NCBI GenBank assembly: GCA_022709905.1
Contig: JAKLHY010000003.1
Coordinates: 184,489-248,488 of the forward strand
Length of the DNA: 64,000 nucleotides
DNA from: Verrucomicrobiota bacterium
GTDB taxonomy: Bacteria; Verrucomicrobiota; Verrucomicrobiia; Limisphaerales; UBA1319
Direction: 5' to 3'
Shown here: one piece after another, positions 17,677 through 26,748 of the stretch
How positions within the stretch are numbered: the first letter of the stretch is position 1
How the letters are laid out: the number at the start of each line of letters is the position of its first letter
Position numbers and translations under genes: made by a program
Notes under the pieces: model-generated
Database searches by the model: none
Seen by the model: only the letters and a program-made list of their open reading frames with translations
What the model was told of the DNA's origin: nothing

Positions 17677-19401
17677 TCAACGGGGCTGAGGGGTTTGGGC
17701 AAAATCGCTGACCCGCAAGGTCAGGCGCTGATGTTCGGCAATGGAGATGAAGCCGTTTTGGATTTTGGACCAGCCGAAGGCGCGCAAGGGATGCCAGCCA
17801 AACTGCATGGCGGTTTTGCGGAGTTGGCTGGTGGTGACCTCTTTATTGAGGAGATCGCAGATGGTGTCGTTCATCAGAAACAGTTCGTAGAGGGCGATGC
17901 GCCCTCGGTAACCGTTGTGGCCGCATTCGACGCAGCCGGCGCCATGCCAGGCTCGCACTTCGCCGGGGGCAATTCCGATGGTCTGCGCCATTTCCTCGCG
18001 GACCACCGAATCAATCTCGGTGTCCGGCTGCCGGCAATGCCGGCAAACGCGGCGGGCCAGCCGCTGCGCGATGCTGCAGACCAGCGAGGAACCGATCAAG
18101 AACGGTTCAATCCCCATTTCAATCAGGCGGGTGATGGCGCTGATGCTGTCGTTGGTATGCAGCGTCGAGAAAACCAGGTGGCCGGTTTGCGCGGCGCGAA
18201 TGGCGATTTCGGCGGTCTCGGAATCCCGGATTTCGCCGATAAGCACCACGTCGGGATCGTGGCGCAGCACCGACCGCAATCCGCTGGAAAAGGTCAGGCC
18301 AATTTCCTCGTGAGTTTGGATCTGCATCACCCCTTCGAGTTGGTATTCGACGGGATTTTCGATGGTAATGATCTTGCGTCCGACGTCGTTGGCGTGGGCC
18401 AAGGCCGCGTAGAGCGTGGTGGTTTTTCCGCTGCCGGTCGGGCCGGTGAGCAGGACCATGCCTTGGGAGAGCTTCGTGAGCTTCTCGATGGCGGTTTGCT
18501 GTTCGGAGTCCATGCCCAACTGGGACAGGTCCAGGAACAGGCTTTGGCGCCCAAGAATCCGCAGGCAGATGGCCTCGCCATGCTTGGTGGGGATGATCGA
18601 GACCCGCAGGGCATACTCCTCGGTCCCCGTCTTGGTGGCGATCCGGCCGTCATGCGGCAGGCGGCGTTCGGCGATATTCAGGCCCGCCATGACTTTGACG
18701 CGACTCACGATGTAGTCGTAGACCTGACGGAGATCCGATGGCACCGGGATTTCCTGGAGGATGCCGTCGACCCGATAGCGGAGCCGGACGGTCTGGGGAT
18801 ACGGTTCGAAATGGATGTCTGTGGCGTCCAAGCGGAGCGCTTCGAGCAGGATTTGATCGACGAAATCGGTGATGGACGCCTCGACGTTGGATCCTGGATC
18901 CGCGGCCTTGAGATCGAACACGACCTCCTGCTGGGATTGGCGGAGGGTTCGGTCTTGCCGGAGCTGCTGGATGGTGTCGGCGCCCAGGCCGTAGTGTTTT
19001 TTAATGACCGCATGGACACTGCTGGGAGTCGCGATGACGAACTTGATTCGTTTGGCCAGCAGGAGGCGCAAGTTGCCCTGTTCGTTGAGGGGCGGAATTT
19101 CGCTGCAGGCCACCGTGACAACGCCCGGTTCGTTATGGAGGGGAATCAGGCGGTAATGCAAAACGACCTTGACCGGCACCGACTGCAAAACGGCCTTGTC
19201 CAGTTCCAGCGTGACGGGATCCGTGAAATCGAGGTGATTGACCGAGGCCAGGGCGCGATAGGTTTCTTCCTCGGAAGCGTAATTCAGATCGACGATGGCC
19301 TGGTGCAAGGGGATGTTCAGGCGCGCCTGACGCCGCCGGGCCGATTCCAGGTGTTTATCGGTCAGGGTTCCCTTTTGCAGCAAGACATCGCCAACATCCA
19401 T
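17677..19401 (-). CDS. gspE: Type II secretion/type IV pilus assembly ATPase (GspE/PilB)
   Basis: A 574-residue hexameric ATPase that drives pseudopilus or pilus assembly from the cytoplasmic face. The ATG at 19401 sits after GGAGGT with ideal spacing; a TTG four codons upstream was discounted. The N-terminal MshEN-like domain occupies about 1-150. The ATPase core carries Walker A GPTGSGKTT (about residue 320), the Asp box, Walker B DVVLIGEIRDSETAEIA and the His box STLHTND. The zinc tetracysteine module CRHCRQP...CVECGHNGY is present. It is the last gene of a five-gene operon, 21 bases after the PilP/GspC-like gene. GspE versus PilB cannot be settled from sequence alone. Confidence 0.93.
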   Translation of the reverse strand: MDVGDVLLQKGTLTDKHLESARRRQARLNIPLHQAIVDLNYASEEETYRALASVNHLDFTDPVTLELDKAVLQSVPVKVVLHYRLIPLHNEPGVVTVACSEIPPLNEQGNLRLLLAKRIKFVIATPSSVHAVIKKHYGLGADTIQQLRQDRTLRQSQQEVVFDLKAADPGSNVEASITDFVDQILLEALRLDATDIHFEPYPQTVRLRYRVDGILQEIPVPSDLRQVYDYIVSRVKVMAGLNIAERRLPHDGRIATKTGTEEYALRVSIIPTKHGEAICLRILGRQSLFLDLSQLGMDSEQQTAIEKLTKLSQGMVLLTGPTGSGKTTTLYAALAHANDVGRKIITIENPVEYQLEGVMQIQTHEEIGLTFSSGLRSVLRHDPDVVLIGEIRDSETAEIAIRAAQTGHLVFSTLHTNDSISAITRLIEMGIEPFLIGSSLVCSIAQRLARRVCRHCRQPDTEIDSVVREEMAQTIGIAPGEVRAWHGAGCVECGHNGYRGRIALYELFLMNDTICDLLNKEVTTSQLRKTAMQFGWHPLRAFGWSKIQNGFISIAEHQRLTLRVSDFAQTPQPR

Positions 19402-19422
19402 GAGGACCTCCAATCGGACGAA

Positions 19423-19929
19423 TTATTGAACGGGCACTTCCAGGTTTTGTTTGGTATTAAACGGAAGAAAGACCTCTTTGCCCGCGGGATCTTTCAGGAT
19501 TAAACCGGCCATGTTCATGTCGGCGATGTTCAGATTGGTGACCACACTGGCGCCGACCTGGCCGATGAGGAGGGCATTGTTTGTCAGGACATAGGCGAAT
19601 TTCTCCCCGTGGCTGGTCGAGAAGAATCCCTGATAAACGACCTCGACCTTTCGGGTTTTTGGGGGGGGCGGCGTGGGAGGAAACAGCTGGATGGAATAGA
19701 ACGGATTGGCCTGGTTGGTGGCAGGCTGGAGCCGGTCGTAAATCCTCGACGATAACAGTTCGGTGATGGGGGCGGTCTTGACCGATTTGAACGAGCGAAA
19801 GGCAAAGGAGGGCAGGGCAGGGCGTTCGGGGATCTTTCCGCCAAGTTGGGACAAGAGCAGGAATAGCAGCACGCTCACACAGACCAGGCAGGCCAGGGCA
19901 AGCAGGAGATGTCTTTCCATTCGAGTCAT
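19423..19929 (-). CDS. PilP/GspC-like inner-membrane secretion protein
   Basis: A 168-residue bitopic protein: an N-terminal membrane helix (about residues 6-27, HLLLALACLVCVSVLLFLLL), a Pro-rich linker (FPPTPPPPKT) and a C-terminal beta-rich domain (VEVVYQGFF, YVLTNNALLIGQVGASV, LILKDPAGKEVFLPF). That layout matches the homology-region domain of GspC or PilP, which links the inner-membrane platform to the secretin. Primary sequence similarity is not obvious, so the call leans on architecture and on position between a PilO/GspM-like gene (4-base overlap) and GspE. Confidence 0.65.
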   Translation of the reverse strand: MTRMERHLLLALACLVCVSVLLFLLLSQLGGKIPERPALPSFAFRSFKSVKTAPITELLSSRIYDRLQPATNQANPFYSIQLFPPTPPPPKTRKVEVVYQGFFSTSHGEKFAYVLTNNALLIGQVGASVVTNLNIADMNMAGLILKDPAGKEVFLPFNTKQNLEVPVQ

Positions 19930-20750
19930 GGCAGTTCCGGGTGGACAAGAAAGCCGCTGAGGATGGCGTCCAGAATGACGGCACTGGGATTGTTGGTGGC
20001 GCTTTTCAGTATCAGGCGATCCAGAAACAGGGCCTGGCTGGGGGGAAGCGGCGGTCCGATGGTATCGGAGAATGAACTTCGGCTGGGCAAAGTCTGAAGG
20101 ACCTTGAGCACCGATTCCATGGAACCGGTGAGTTGCAGGTGCATGGGCAGTTCGTCATACAACGGCTGGTCGGTGCCTGGGGCGAGATGATGCCGGGTGG
20201 GCAACATTTGGAGGGTTTGGACTGCGCTGACGCGGTTGGTGATCAGCGCAGTGAGGAGGCGAGTCGAAAGCGACAACCTGGCCCAGAGCCTGTTGGGGGG
20301 ATCGGCGAGGGCGCCGAATTGAGGGAGCCCATCCACAGCGGCCAGTTCAAGGGCCACCCGATTGGAAACCGCGAGGCGGGTGAGGCGGTCGATCGTCTGA
20401 AAACGGTTCCGTTCGTAGTCCAATAGCTGGAACGGCTGGTTCATGCGGGCCCGAGTCTCTTCGTCAAACTCAAGCTGGCTGAATACGCGACGGCAGGTGC
20501 GTTGCAGGGAGGCCACCGATTTTTCGGCGACGGTCAGGTTCTGATTGACTGTTTCCAGATCCAGGCCCAGCCGGATTTTGTTTTTGAGGTTCAGGTCGGT
20601 GAGGCGGGTCCAGGTTTCGCCTAATTCGCGATCGAGGCGGACGGTCCTGCGGTGAAGCGGCCGGTAAACAAACACGAACAGGAGCAGAACCACCAGACAG
20701 GCGGCCGCCAGGGCGTATTGAAAGCGATAGAGATTATTCAGCCGGAACAT
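19926..20750 (-). CDS. PilO/GspM-like inner-membrane secretion protein
   Basis: A 274-residue protein with one N-terminal membrane helix (YALAAACLVVLLLFVFVYR, about residues 10-28), then a coiled coil (about 35-95, TVRLDRELGETWTRL) and a C-terminal mixed domain. The layout is that of PilO or GspM, which dimerise with PilN or GspL in the alignment platform. The start overlaps the end of the PilM/PilN-like gene by 17 bases, and the stop overlaps the PilP-like gene in an ATGA. Sequence similarity is weak; the call rests on order and topology. Confidence 0.65.
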   Translation of the reverse strand: MFRLNNLYRFQYALAAACLVVLLLFVFVYRPLHRRTVRLDRELGETWTRLTDLNLKNKIRLGLDLETVNQNLTVAEKSVASLQRTCRRVFSQLEFDEETRARMNQPFQLLDYERNRFQTIDRLTRLAVSNRVALELAAVDGLPQFGALADPPNRLWARLSLSTRLLTALITNRVSAVQTLQMLPTRHHLAPGTDQPLYDELPMHLQLTGSMESVLKVLQTLPSRSSFSDTIGPPLPPSQALFLDRLILKSATNNPSAVILDAILSGFLVHPELP

Positions 20751-22530
20751 ACGCGGTTCGGCCGGAGAACGGGGCCGGTGTGGTCAGTTGATTGGTGGCG
20801 TTGGACGGGATCTGCGGCTCGGACGGCGGTTCGTAGAGCCGGTTTCCCGCCAGTTCCACCGACAGGGCAAAATGGCGGTCTGCCAGGATCATTTTGGGAT
20901 GCACAATGTTCGTTCCCATTTTGGCGGGCAGATAGTCCACTTTTTGAAATTGCCCCGACTTGTTCATCTCCGCTACCAGCTCGTTGAGGGGTTTGAGCCG
21001 ATCCTCGGCTTTCTCGTTGAGGCATAATTCGAGGACATAACCATTGGTGGGGTTGGAACCGTTGGTCGAGGAGAGTGAACGTTCGGAGAAATTGGTCGGG
21101 CTGAGATCGAAGGAGGCCGCGGTTCCGCCTGCGAAGTAGCTGGCCTGATCGGCCAGGATGACAAACCAGAGATCTCGTTTCTGGCGCAACTGCTGCATGA
21201 CCTCGAACATCTGGAAGAAATCGGATGTGGACTTTTGGCGACGCAGGACGGGCAGGATCTTGGTGTATTCCACATCGCGCTGATGGTTCAGGGCATCGAT
21301 GCCCTGCAACTTTTTCAAGGCGGCTTTTGCATCCGCCAGCATGGCCGTCTTCGTCTGGCTGAGAAAGAGCTTTTGAATCGTGCCCCCGAGGAGGGCCGCC
21401 GACAGCAACGTCAGCAGCAAAAGACAGGCGCTGTTGACGAGGATCATCTGGTCATGGCGCTTTCGTTGGCGACGCTGTTCCTGGGGCAGCAGAGAGCAAC
21501 GACGGCCTGCCGGAAGAAAGGCCTCGATCACGGCCCCATAAGCGATCGCATAGCGGTCGGGGGAAATGCCAAAATCGCGGCTGACGTGATCGGGCCACGG
21601 CTGAAACTCGAACACGGAACGAGCGTGCAGGTAGTGCAGCAGCCCCAATTGCGAGGCGCCGCCTCCGGACAGGACAACCCGCAGCGGCTGCAGCTTGCCC
21701 TCCAGTTCGGTGTTGTCGTCGATCCATTCCCGTAACAGTTTTTCCAGTTCGCGCAGCCAGAGATCCACCACCTCCACAAATCCCGGCAGGAGGGCGTCGC
21801 CCTGAAACAGGTTCTGGCCTTGTTTGACCGATTCGGCTTCCTCAAAGGAACAGCGTTTGAGATTGGCGATGGATTCGGTGAACGACTCGCTGCCGACCGG
21901 AATGCTGCTGACCAGCACGCCTTGGCCTTGAATCAAGATCGCCACCGTGGTGGACGTGGCCCCCAGATCAGCCAGGACCACACGGTCCGCGGGGAGCCCT
22001 GTCGTGAGATACGAGGAGATCAAGGCGCTGGCTGAGGTCGTCACGGCGGCCACCGTCACGCCCCCGGCCGCCAGTTTTTCCACCAGAAGCTGAACCTCGC
22101 TCTCCCGAGCCACGGTCACCCAGATGGGATTTCTTGACTTTCCAAAGGGCCGCAGCGGCTGGTGGTCGTAGATGACCGCGCTTTCGCTCAGACCGCTCAG
22201 CCGGGCGGATTCCTCCTCCAGGAATTCCCGGAGGTGCGCCCGATCGCTTTCTGGGGCCTCCACGACCTGCGAAATGGCCTGATACTGGGGAATGGCAAGA
22301 ATGACCGGGTAATTGCCGCAGGCCGCAATCGACAGCTGAAGGTGCTGGTTGATCTCGTCCGAGGAGAGCAGGCCTTCTTCCTGCAAGGACACGATCTGGT
22401 GATTCAGGATCCGGATGCCTTTGGAGGATTTTTCGGCCAGGATGGTTTTAATATGACTGCGTCCCAGATCGATGGCAATGCAACGCCGGGGGATCAGACT
22501 CGCGAGTCGGTTGGCGAGATCAAGTTCCAC
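20734..22530 (-). CDS. PilM-PilN / GspL-like fused platform protein
   Basis: 598 residues combining two parts usually split in type IV pilus systems. Residues about 1-360 form an actin-like PilM/GspL cytoplasmic domain, with nucleotide-site-like CIAIDLGRSHIKTI near the start, VVLADLGATSTTVAIL in the middle and VVLSGGGASQLGLL. A membrane helix (about 375-398, MILVNSACLLLLTLLSAALL) and a periplasmic PilN-like coiled coil plus ferredoxin-like domain follow. GspL has the same order but is usually shorter. The protein should couple the ATPase to the periplasmic platform. It starts 11 bases after the secretin gene. Confidence 0.85.
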   Translation of the reverse strand: MELDLANRLASLIPRRCIAIDLGRSHIKTILAEKSSKGIRILNHQIVSLQEEGLLSSDEINQHLQLSIAACGNYPVILAIPQYQAISQVVEAPESDRAHLREFLEEESARLSGLSESAVIYDHQPLRPFGKSRNPIWVTVARESEVQLLVEKLAAGGVTVAAVTTSASALISSYLTTGLPADRVVLADLGATSTTVAILIQGQGVLVSSIPVGSESFTESIANLKRCSFEEAESVKQGQNLFQGDALLPGFVEVVDLWLRELEKLLREWIDDNTELEGKLQPLRVVLSGGGASQLGLLHYLHARSVFEFQPWPDHVSRDFGISPDRYAIAYGAVIEAFLPAGRRCSLLPQEQRRQRKRHDQMILVNSACLLLLTLLSAALLGGTIQKLFLSQTKTAMLADAKAALKKLQGIDALNHQRDVEYTKILPVLRRQKSTSDFFQMFEVMQQLRQKRDLWFVILADQASYFAGGTAASFDLSPTNFSERSLSSTNGSNPTNGYVLELCLNEKAEDRLKPLNELVAEMNKSGQFQKVDYLPAKMGTNIVHPKMILADRHFALSVELAGNRLYEPPSEPQIPSNATNQLTTPAPFSGRTAYVPAE

Positions 22531-22541
22531 AAGCCTGGGAT

Positions 22542-24557
22542 TTACTGGGCCTCCGGAGCCACGATGAATTCCCCGCTTTCGGAAATAATCGTGGCGGTCA
22601 CGAAGACTAGGAGGTATCGCGGGCGGTCGTACTCCTCCCGTTTCCGAAAAGCGGCCCCGATAATCGGCAGGTTGCCCAACACCGGAACGGCCTCGACAAA
22701 GGTGCTTTGCTCCCGTTCCATCACCCCGCCCATGGCCACCGTTTGTCCGGACCGAACCACGACGCGCGTCGAAAGCTCCTGAGAGCTGGTCTCGGGCAGC
22801 CGGATTTCAAAGGAACTGACCAGTTGCCCGGCTTCGTTCCGATCGTTGATGGTGGCGAAGGTGACGAGCTTGGCCTCGGACGTGACTTGAGGATTCAGAG
22901 CCAGCAGGATGGTTTGGCCATCTCCGCCGATGCTGGCCATGACGTCCAGAACCACCCCCGATTGGAGTTTGACCGGCTTGCCCTTGGGCGCGAGCGTGGA
23001 ACTCGAGGTCCGTTCCAGGATCGTCTGCGTGACCTGGTATTCGTCATAATAATACTGCGTTTTGCCGTCCTGAATGGTCGCCGGGAGGTTGTTCATCACC
23101 GTCAGACGGGGAGCGCTCAGGGTTTCGCTTTCCCCGCTCTGGTCGATGGCCGTCAGCGTCGCGCTCAGATTGTCGGCGCCCAGGATCCCTGTCCAGGTGT
23201 GCTGCAGTCCGAAGCCGACCCCGCTCTTGGACATGTCGGTAAAGTCCGTGGCGCTCTGCTGGATGGTGAGCGGGTCACGGCCGGTTTCCCAGTTGATGCC
23301 CAGCTTGAGAAACGCGGATTCGGTGACCGTGATGAATCGCGCCTCGATGAGGACCTGTTGGACGGGCTTGTCGAATTCCTCGATGATCTTGTCCAGCACC
23401 AGCAGTTGTTCATGGGTGCCGCGGGCGACGATGATGTTGCGCTCGTAATCGATATAATACTTCGAACCATCAAAAAATGACTTGATGACGTTTTCGATCG
23501 AGGGGATTCGGGGCACGCCATCCCGCACGAAGCTGTCCATCTTCTGGGTTTCCGTGACGGTCGTGACGTTGTTGGCGGTGACTTGGGTTTTCGTGATTTC
23601 CGCGGCGCCGAACTGGGCGGGCAGGATGAAGCCGCGGCGCAACCGATAGAACCGGGTTTCCTCGACCATCTTCTTGGGATCCTTGGCGTCCAAGATCCAG
23701 ATCAAGTCCGACCCGACCTGGAACTGCAGATTGTAATTGCGCGTCAGGTACTGCAGAAACTCGGTCATTTTGACATTTTTCATGTTGATGCTGAGCTTCT
23801 GCTGAAACGCCGGGATCGATTTATCGGCGATGAAATTCAGGCCCTCGGCCTGGCCGACATTGAAGAGGATGGCTTCCAACGTGACGTTATCGAGGTGGAC
23901 CGAGATTTCCTTGTCCAGGATGGTGGACATCCTGCCTTTGCCGGAATCCAGGTCGTCCAGAACGCCCCGGCTTTCCACAATCTTCCCATAGTTATCCGGA
24001 ATGACGGGCGCCGACTTCATTTGTTCGATCGTTTCTCGAAGTTCAGGGCGCAGCTCCAGGCCGCGGGTCTTCTTGTCGGTCACAATACTCTTGACGGTGG
24101 GATAGAACGGATTGTCCTTGGCGTTGACATCACGGATCTGGTCTTCGAGTTTTTTATTCAGGCGCTTGGGCCCTTCGGCCTTCACCCAGTTGTAGATGCG
24201 CTGGACAGAGACATCTTTGGGATCCAAGGCATACAGGGCCGAGGCCCGTGTTTCAGCCTCTTCCCACTGGTTTCGGCTGGCCAAGTCCATGATTTTCTTG
24301 ATCTCTTCGTCGGTCGACAGGGTCCCGCTGGACCGCGAGGTCCTGGCGTGAGACGAAGACGGCGGTTTCGAGGTCCGGGAGGAGACCGCTGGGGTGTTCT
24401 TGGCCGGGGACGAAGCAGTGGGCTTTGGGGTTGGGGCTTGTTTTTTCTGGGAACCAGCGGATTTGGTCGAGGGATTCGAGGTGCTATGGCATGCCACGAA
24501 GGCCACCATGACCAGAATCAGGGTGACAGACTTGAGAGTTCGGACCAAGTATGGCAT
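22542..24557 (-). CDS. Secretin (GspD/PilQ family)
   Basis: A 671-residue outer-membrane secretin, the exit pore of a type II secretion or type IV pilus machine. It has a lipoprotein-like leader (MPYLVRTLKSVTLILVMVAF, Cys at about 23) and a Ser/Pro/Lys-rich linker to about 75. N-terminal domains follow, including an STN/N0-type segment (DKEISVHLDNVTLEAILFNV) and an N1-like segment (EEFDKPVQQVLIEARFI). The C-terminal secretin domain shows LSAPRLTVMNN, VRSGQTVAMGGVMERE and VPVLGNLPIIGAAFR. It is the first gene of the operon. No GspF, pseudopilin or prepilin peptidase gene accompanies it here, so those must lie elsewhere. Confidence 0.95.
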   Translation of the reverse strand: MPYLVRTLKSVTLILVMVAFVACHSTSNPSTKSAGSQKKQAPTPKPTASSPAKNTPAVSSRTSKPPSSSHARTSRSSGTLSTDEEIKKIMDLASRNQWEEAETRASALYALDPKDVSVQRIYNWVKAEGPKRLNKKLEDQIRDVNAKDNPFYPTVKSIVTDKKTRGLELRPELRETIEQMKSAPVIPDNYGKIVESRGVLDDLDSGKGRMSTILDKEISVHLDNVTLEAILFNVGQAEGLNFIADKSIPAFQQKLSINMKNVKMTEFLQYLTRNYNLQFQVGSDLIWILDAKDPKKMVEETRFYRLRRGFILPAQFGAAEITKTQVTANNVTTVTETQKMDSFVRDGVPRIPSIENVIKSFFDGSKYYIDYERNIIVARGTHEQLLVLDKIIEEFDKPVQQVLIEARFITVTESAFLKLGINWETGRDPLTIQQSATDFTDMSKSGVGFGLQHTWTGILGADNLSATLTAIDQSGESETLSAPRLTVMNNLPATIQDGKTQYYYDEYQVTQTILERTSSSTLAPKGKPVKLQSGVVLDVMASIGGDGQTILLALNPQVTSEAKLVTFATINDRNEAGQLVSSFEIRLPETSSQELSTRVVVRSGQTVAMGGVMEREQSTFVEAVPVLGNLPIIGAAFRKREEYDRPRYLLVFVTATIISESGEFIVAPEAQ

Positions 24558-24638
24558 GGGCGGATCTTACGTGATTTCCACAACCGGTGACAAGGCTTTG
24601 TGCGCTGCGACGCCAGGGCCCCCGCTCCAGGGTTTTAT

Positions 24639-24677
24639 ACACGGCGTCGCAAATGATGCAGCATTATGACGTCGTGT
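24639..24677. promoter_or_regulatory. Inverted repeat in divergent spacer, possible operator
   Basis: ACACGGCGTC (24639-24648) and GACGTCGTGT (24668-24677) pair at 9 of 10 positions across a 19-base spacer. It sits between the secretin operon (minus) and the cytidylate-kinase-like gene (plus), where a regulator site would be expected. There is no T-run, so it is not a terminator. Confidence 0.35.
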
Positions 24678-24828
24678 AAAGCTCCCTCGCGCGTTGTTTT
24701 TCGGTTTAGACGCGAGCCGCCCGCGAAGATTCAAAGGAAAAGCCGGCCCATCAGGCGGATGAAAATTCCTGCTGGCTGCCCGCCGGGAAGCGGCCTATAG
24801 TGCAACAAATCGATGATCCTTATCGCCT

Positions 24829-25545
24829 ATGAACTTCGCCATTTCATTAGAGAACTGTAAGAGTTATATCGATTGCCAACTGAAGCGATTGGAATCGCCC
24901 GGGCGCAGGAAAACGGTCGACCGCCAGCCGTTGGTGGTGACCATTTCGCGTCAAGCGGGCGCTGGCGGGGTGACGCTGGGGGAGAAACTGGCGGAACATC
25001 TCCAACGGCGGGAGCCTCAGGCCGGCTGTCGATGGGCTGTCTTTGATCGCAACCTGGTCGAGACCGTCCTTCGGGATCATCATTATTCGGAACGGATTGC
25101 CGGCTTCATGCCGGAACGCCAGCGTTCCGCGATCCAGGATGCGGTCGAGGAATTGCTGGGGCTGCATCCCTCGTCGTGGACTTTAGTGGAAAAGACGTCG
25201 GAAACCATCCTGCACCTGGCGGAGGCGGGACACGCCATCATTGTTGGCCGGGGAGCGAATGTCATCATTGGCTTCAGACCGGGCGCCTATCATGTCCGGC
25301 TGGTTGGATCCGTCGAAAAGCGCCTGGAAAATTTGCAGGAGTATTACCAGTTCTCACCCCGGAAGGCCCGCGAATACCTCCAGCGGACGGATCGTGGACG
25401 ACGGTGGTATCTGAAGAAACAATTTGGCAAGAACATCGAGGATCCTTTGCTCTACCATCTGGTTCTCAACATGGATGCAATCTCAATTGAACAGGCCGCC
25501 GAAATCATCGGAGAGGCCGCTCTTCGAAGCCAGGAAGGTGATTGA
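24829..25545 (+). CDS. Cytidylate-kinase-like family protein
   Basis: A 238-residue P-loop-type protein of the cytidylate-kinase-like family. The N-terminal strand and loop read PLVVTISRQAGAGGVTLGEK (about 35-54), a typical modified P-loop for this group, followed by WAVFDRNLVE and AIIVGRGANVI. A lid-like segment RKAREYLQRTDRGRRWYLKK and DPLLYHLVLNM complete the fold. The family is related to Cmk but its substrate is not established, so I give no symbol. It lies 72 bases upstream of recF on the same strand. Confidence 0.85.
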   Translation: MNFAISLENCKSYIDCQLKRLESPGRRKTVDRQPLVVTISRQAGAGGVTLGEKLAEHLQRREPQAGCRWAVFDRNLVETVLRDHHYSERIAGFMPERQRSAIQDAVEELLGLHPSSWTLVEKTSETILHLAEAGHAIIVGRGANVIIGFRPGAYHVRLVGSVEKRLENLQEYYQFSPRKAREYLQRTDRGRRWYLKKQFGKNIEDPLLYHLVLNMDAISIEQAAEIIGEAALRSQEGD

Positions 25546-25617
25546 GAAGCTGAGAGAGGCGCGCGGCCGGCGGAAGTCCAGGACCGGCCGGCCTCTGGGT
25601 TTGACCGAATACGCCGC

Positions 25618-26748
25618 GTGCATTTAGCCCGATTACGTCTGCGAGACTTTCGCAATTACGTCCGGTTGGAGGCGGAATTCGCGCCAGGATTTCATGTGTT
25701 GGCGGGTGACAACGCCCAGGGAAAGACGAACCTGCTGGAGGCCATCTATCTGTTGTCGACTTTGCGCTCGTTTCGGGGGGTGGGAAGCGCGCAACTGGTC
25801 AGGATCGGCCAGACCGGGTATTTCGTGGGCGCATCGGTCGTGGGACCCGGCGAGCGGGAGATTCGGATGTATTGGTCGGCGAGAGAACGCCGGCTGACCC
25901 TGGACGGCCAACCGGTCCGTCGCCTCACCGAGTATTTGGGAGCGCTGCGAACCGTCATTTTTTGCACGGAAGATCTTCAACTGATCAAGGGACCCTCGAG
26001 GGTGCGCCGACGGTACCTCGATCTGCTGCTGGCACAGACCCAGGCGGATTACCTTCCTTGTTTGCAGCGTTATGCCCGAGCTTTGCGCGCCCGCAACGCC
26101 CTCCTCAAAAAAGGAGAAACTGAATCGACTCTCCTGGAGAGCTTTACGCGCGAACTCATCCGGCTCGGCACCTGGCTGATGAACCAGCGTCGGAACCTGG
26201 AACCGGTCTTGCAGCCCCTCGTCCAGCAAGCTTGTCATCGCATGGCCCCGGGTCTGGAGGTCCCCCGGTTGGTTTATCAGCCATCGGTCCGTGAGGACAT
26301 GGCGGTCGAACTGGCCCAATCCGCGCCTCGGGAGCGGATTTATCGAAGCACGCTGATCGGGCCGCACCGGGATGAACTCGGTTTATTCTTTGACCAGCAC
26401 AAGGCCGCCGACTATGGAAGCGAAGGCCAAAAACGAACTCTGGCCATTGCCCTCAAAATGGCCCAGGCGGATTTCTTGACCCGGATGCACGGGACCGCAC
26501 CCATCTTGTTGATTGATGATGTTATGGGAGAACTGGACGCGCGCCGGCGGGGCGGCATGATTCCCTTGCTGGAAGAGGTCTATCACGCCCGCAGCCAGGT
26601 TTTTATGACGTGCACCGAGGAGAATTGGCCGCGGGAGCTTGGCCGCAGAGCCCATCGCTGGCTCGTCAGCCAGGGAGGCTTGGTTCCGAGAACTCAAACC
26701 GGCGGCGGCGGGCTGTTTTCTCAAGGGATCAACGATGGGGCTACATAA
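25618..26748 (+). CDS. recF: DNA replication and repair protein RecF
   Basis: A 376-residue SMC-like ATPase that helps load RecA at single-strand gaps with RecO and RecR. The start is GTG at 25618, placing MHLARLRLRDFRNY exactly where RecF proteins begin. Walker A is GDNAQGKTNLLEAIY (about residues 30-44), followed by LLSTLRSFRG. Late in the protein come the signature-region GSEGQKRTLAIALK and Walker B ILLIDDVMGELDARR. It is not beside dnaA or dnaN here, unlike the classical arrangement. The 3' end overlaps the convergent sppA gene by 28 bases. Confidence 0.95.
   Translation: MHLARLRLRDFRNYVRLEAEFAPGFHVLAGDNAQGKTNLLEAIYLLSTLRSFRGVGSAQLVRIGQTGYFVGASVVGPGEREIRMYWSARERRLTLDGQPVRRLTEYLGALRTVIFCTEDLQLIKGPSRVRRRYLDLLLAQTQADYLPCLQRYARALRARNALLKKGETESTLLESFTRELIRLGTWLMNQRRNLEPVLQPLVQQACHRMAPGLEVPRLVYQPSVREDMAVELAQSAPRERIYRSTLIGPHRDELGLFFDQHKAADYGSEGQKRTLAIALKMAQADFLTRMHGTAPILLIDDVMGELDARRRGGMIPLLEEVYHARSQVFMTCTEENWPRELGRRAHRWLVSQGGLVPRTQTGGGGLFSQGINDGAT

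Noticed and set aside
17695..19503. Open frame of 602 codons antisense to gspE
   Set aside because: Complete GspE motifs lie on the minus strand; this frame is Gly/Asp-rich shadow sequence.
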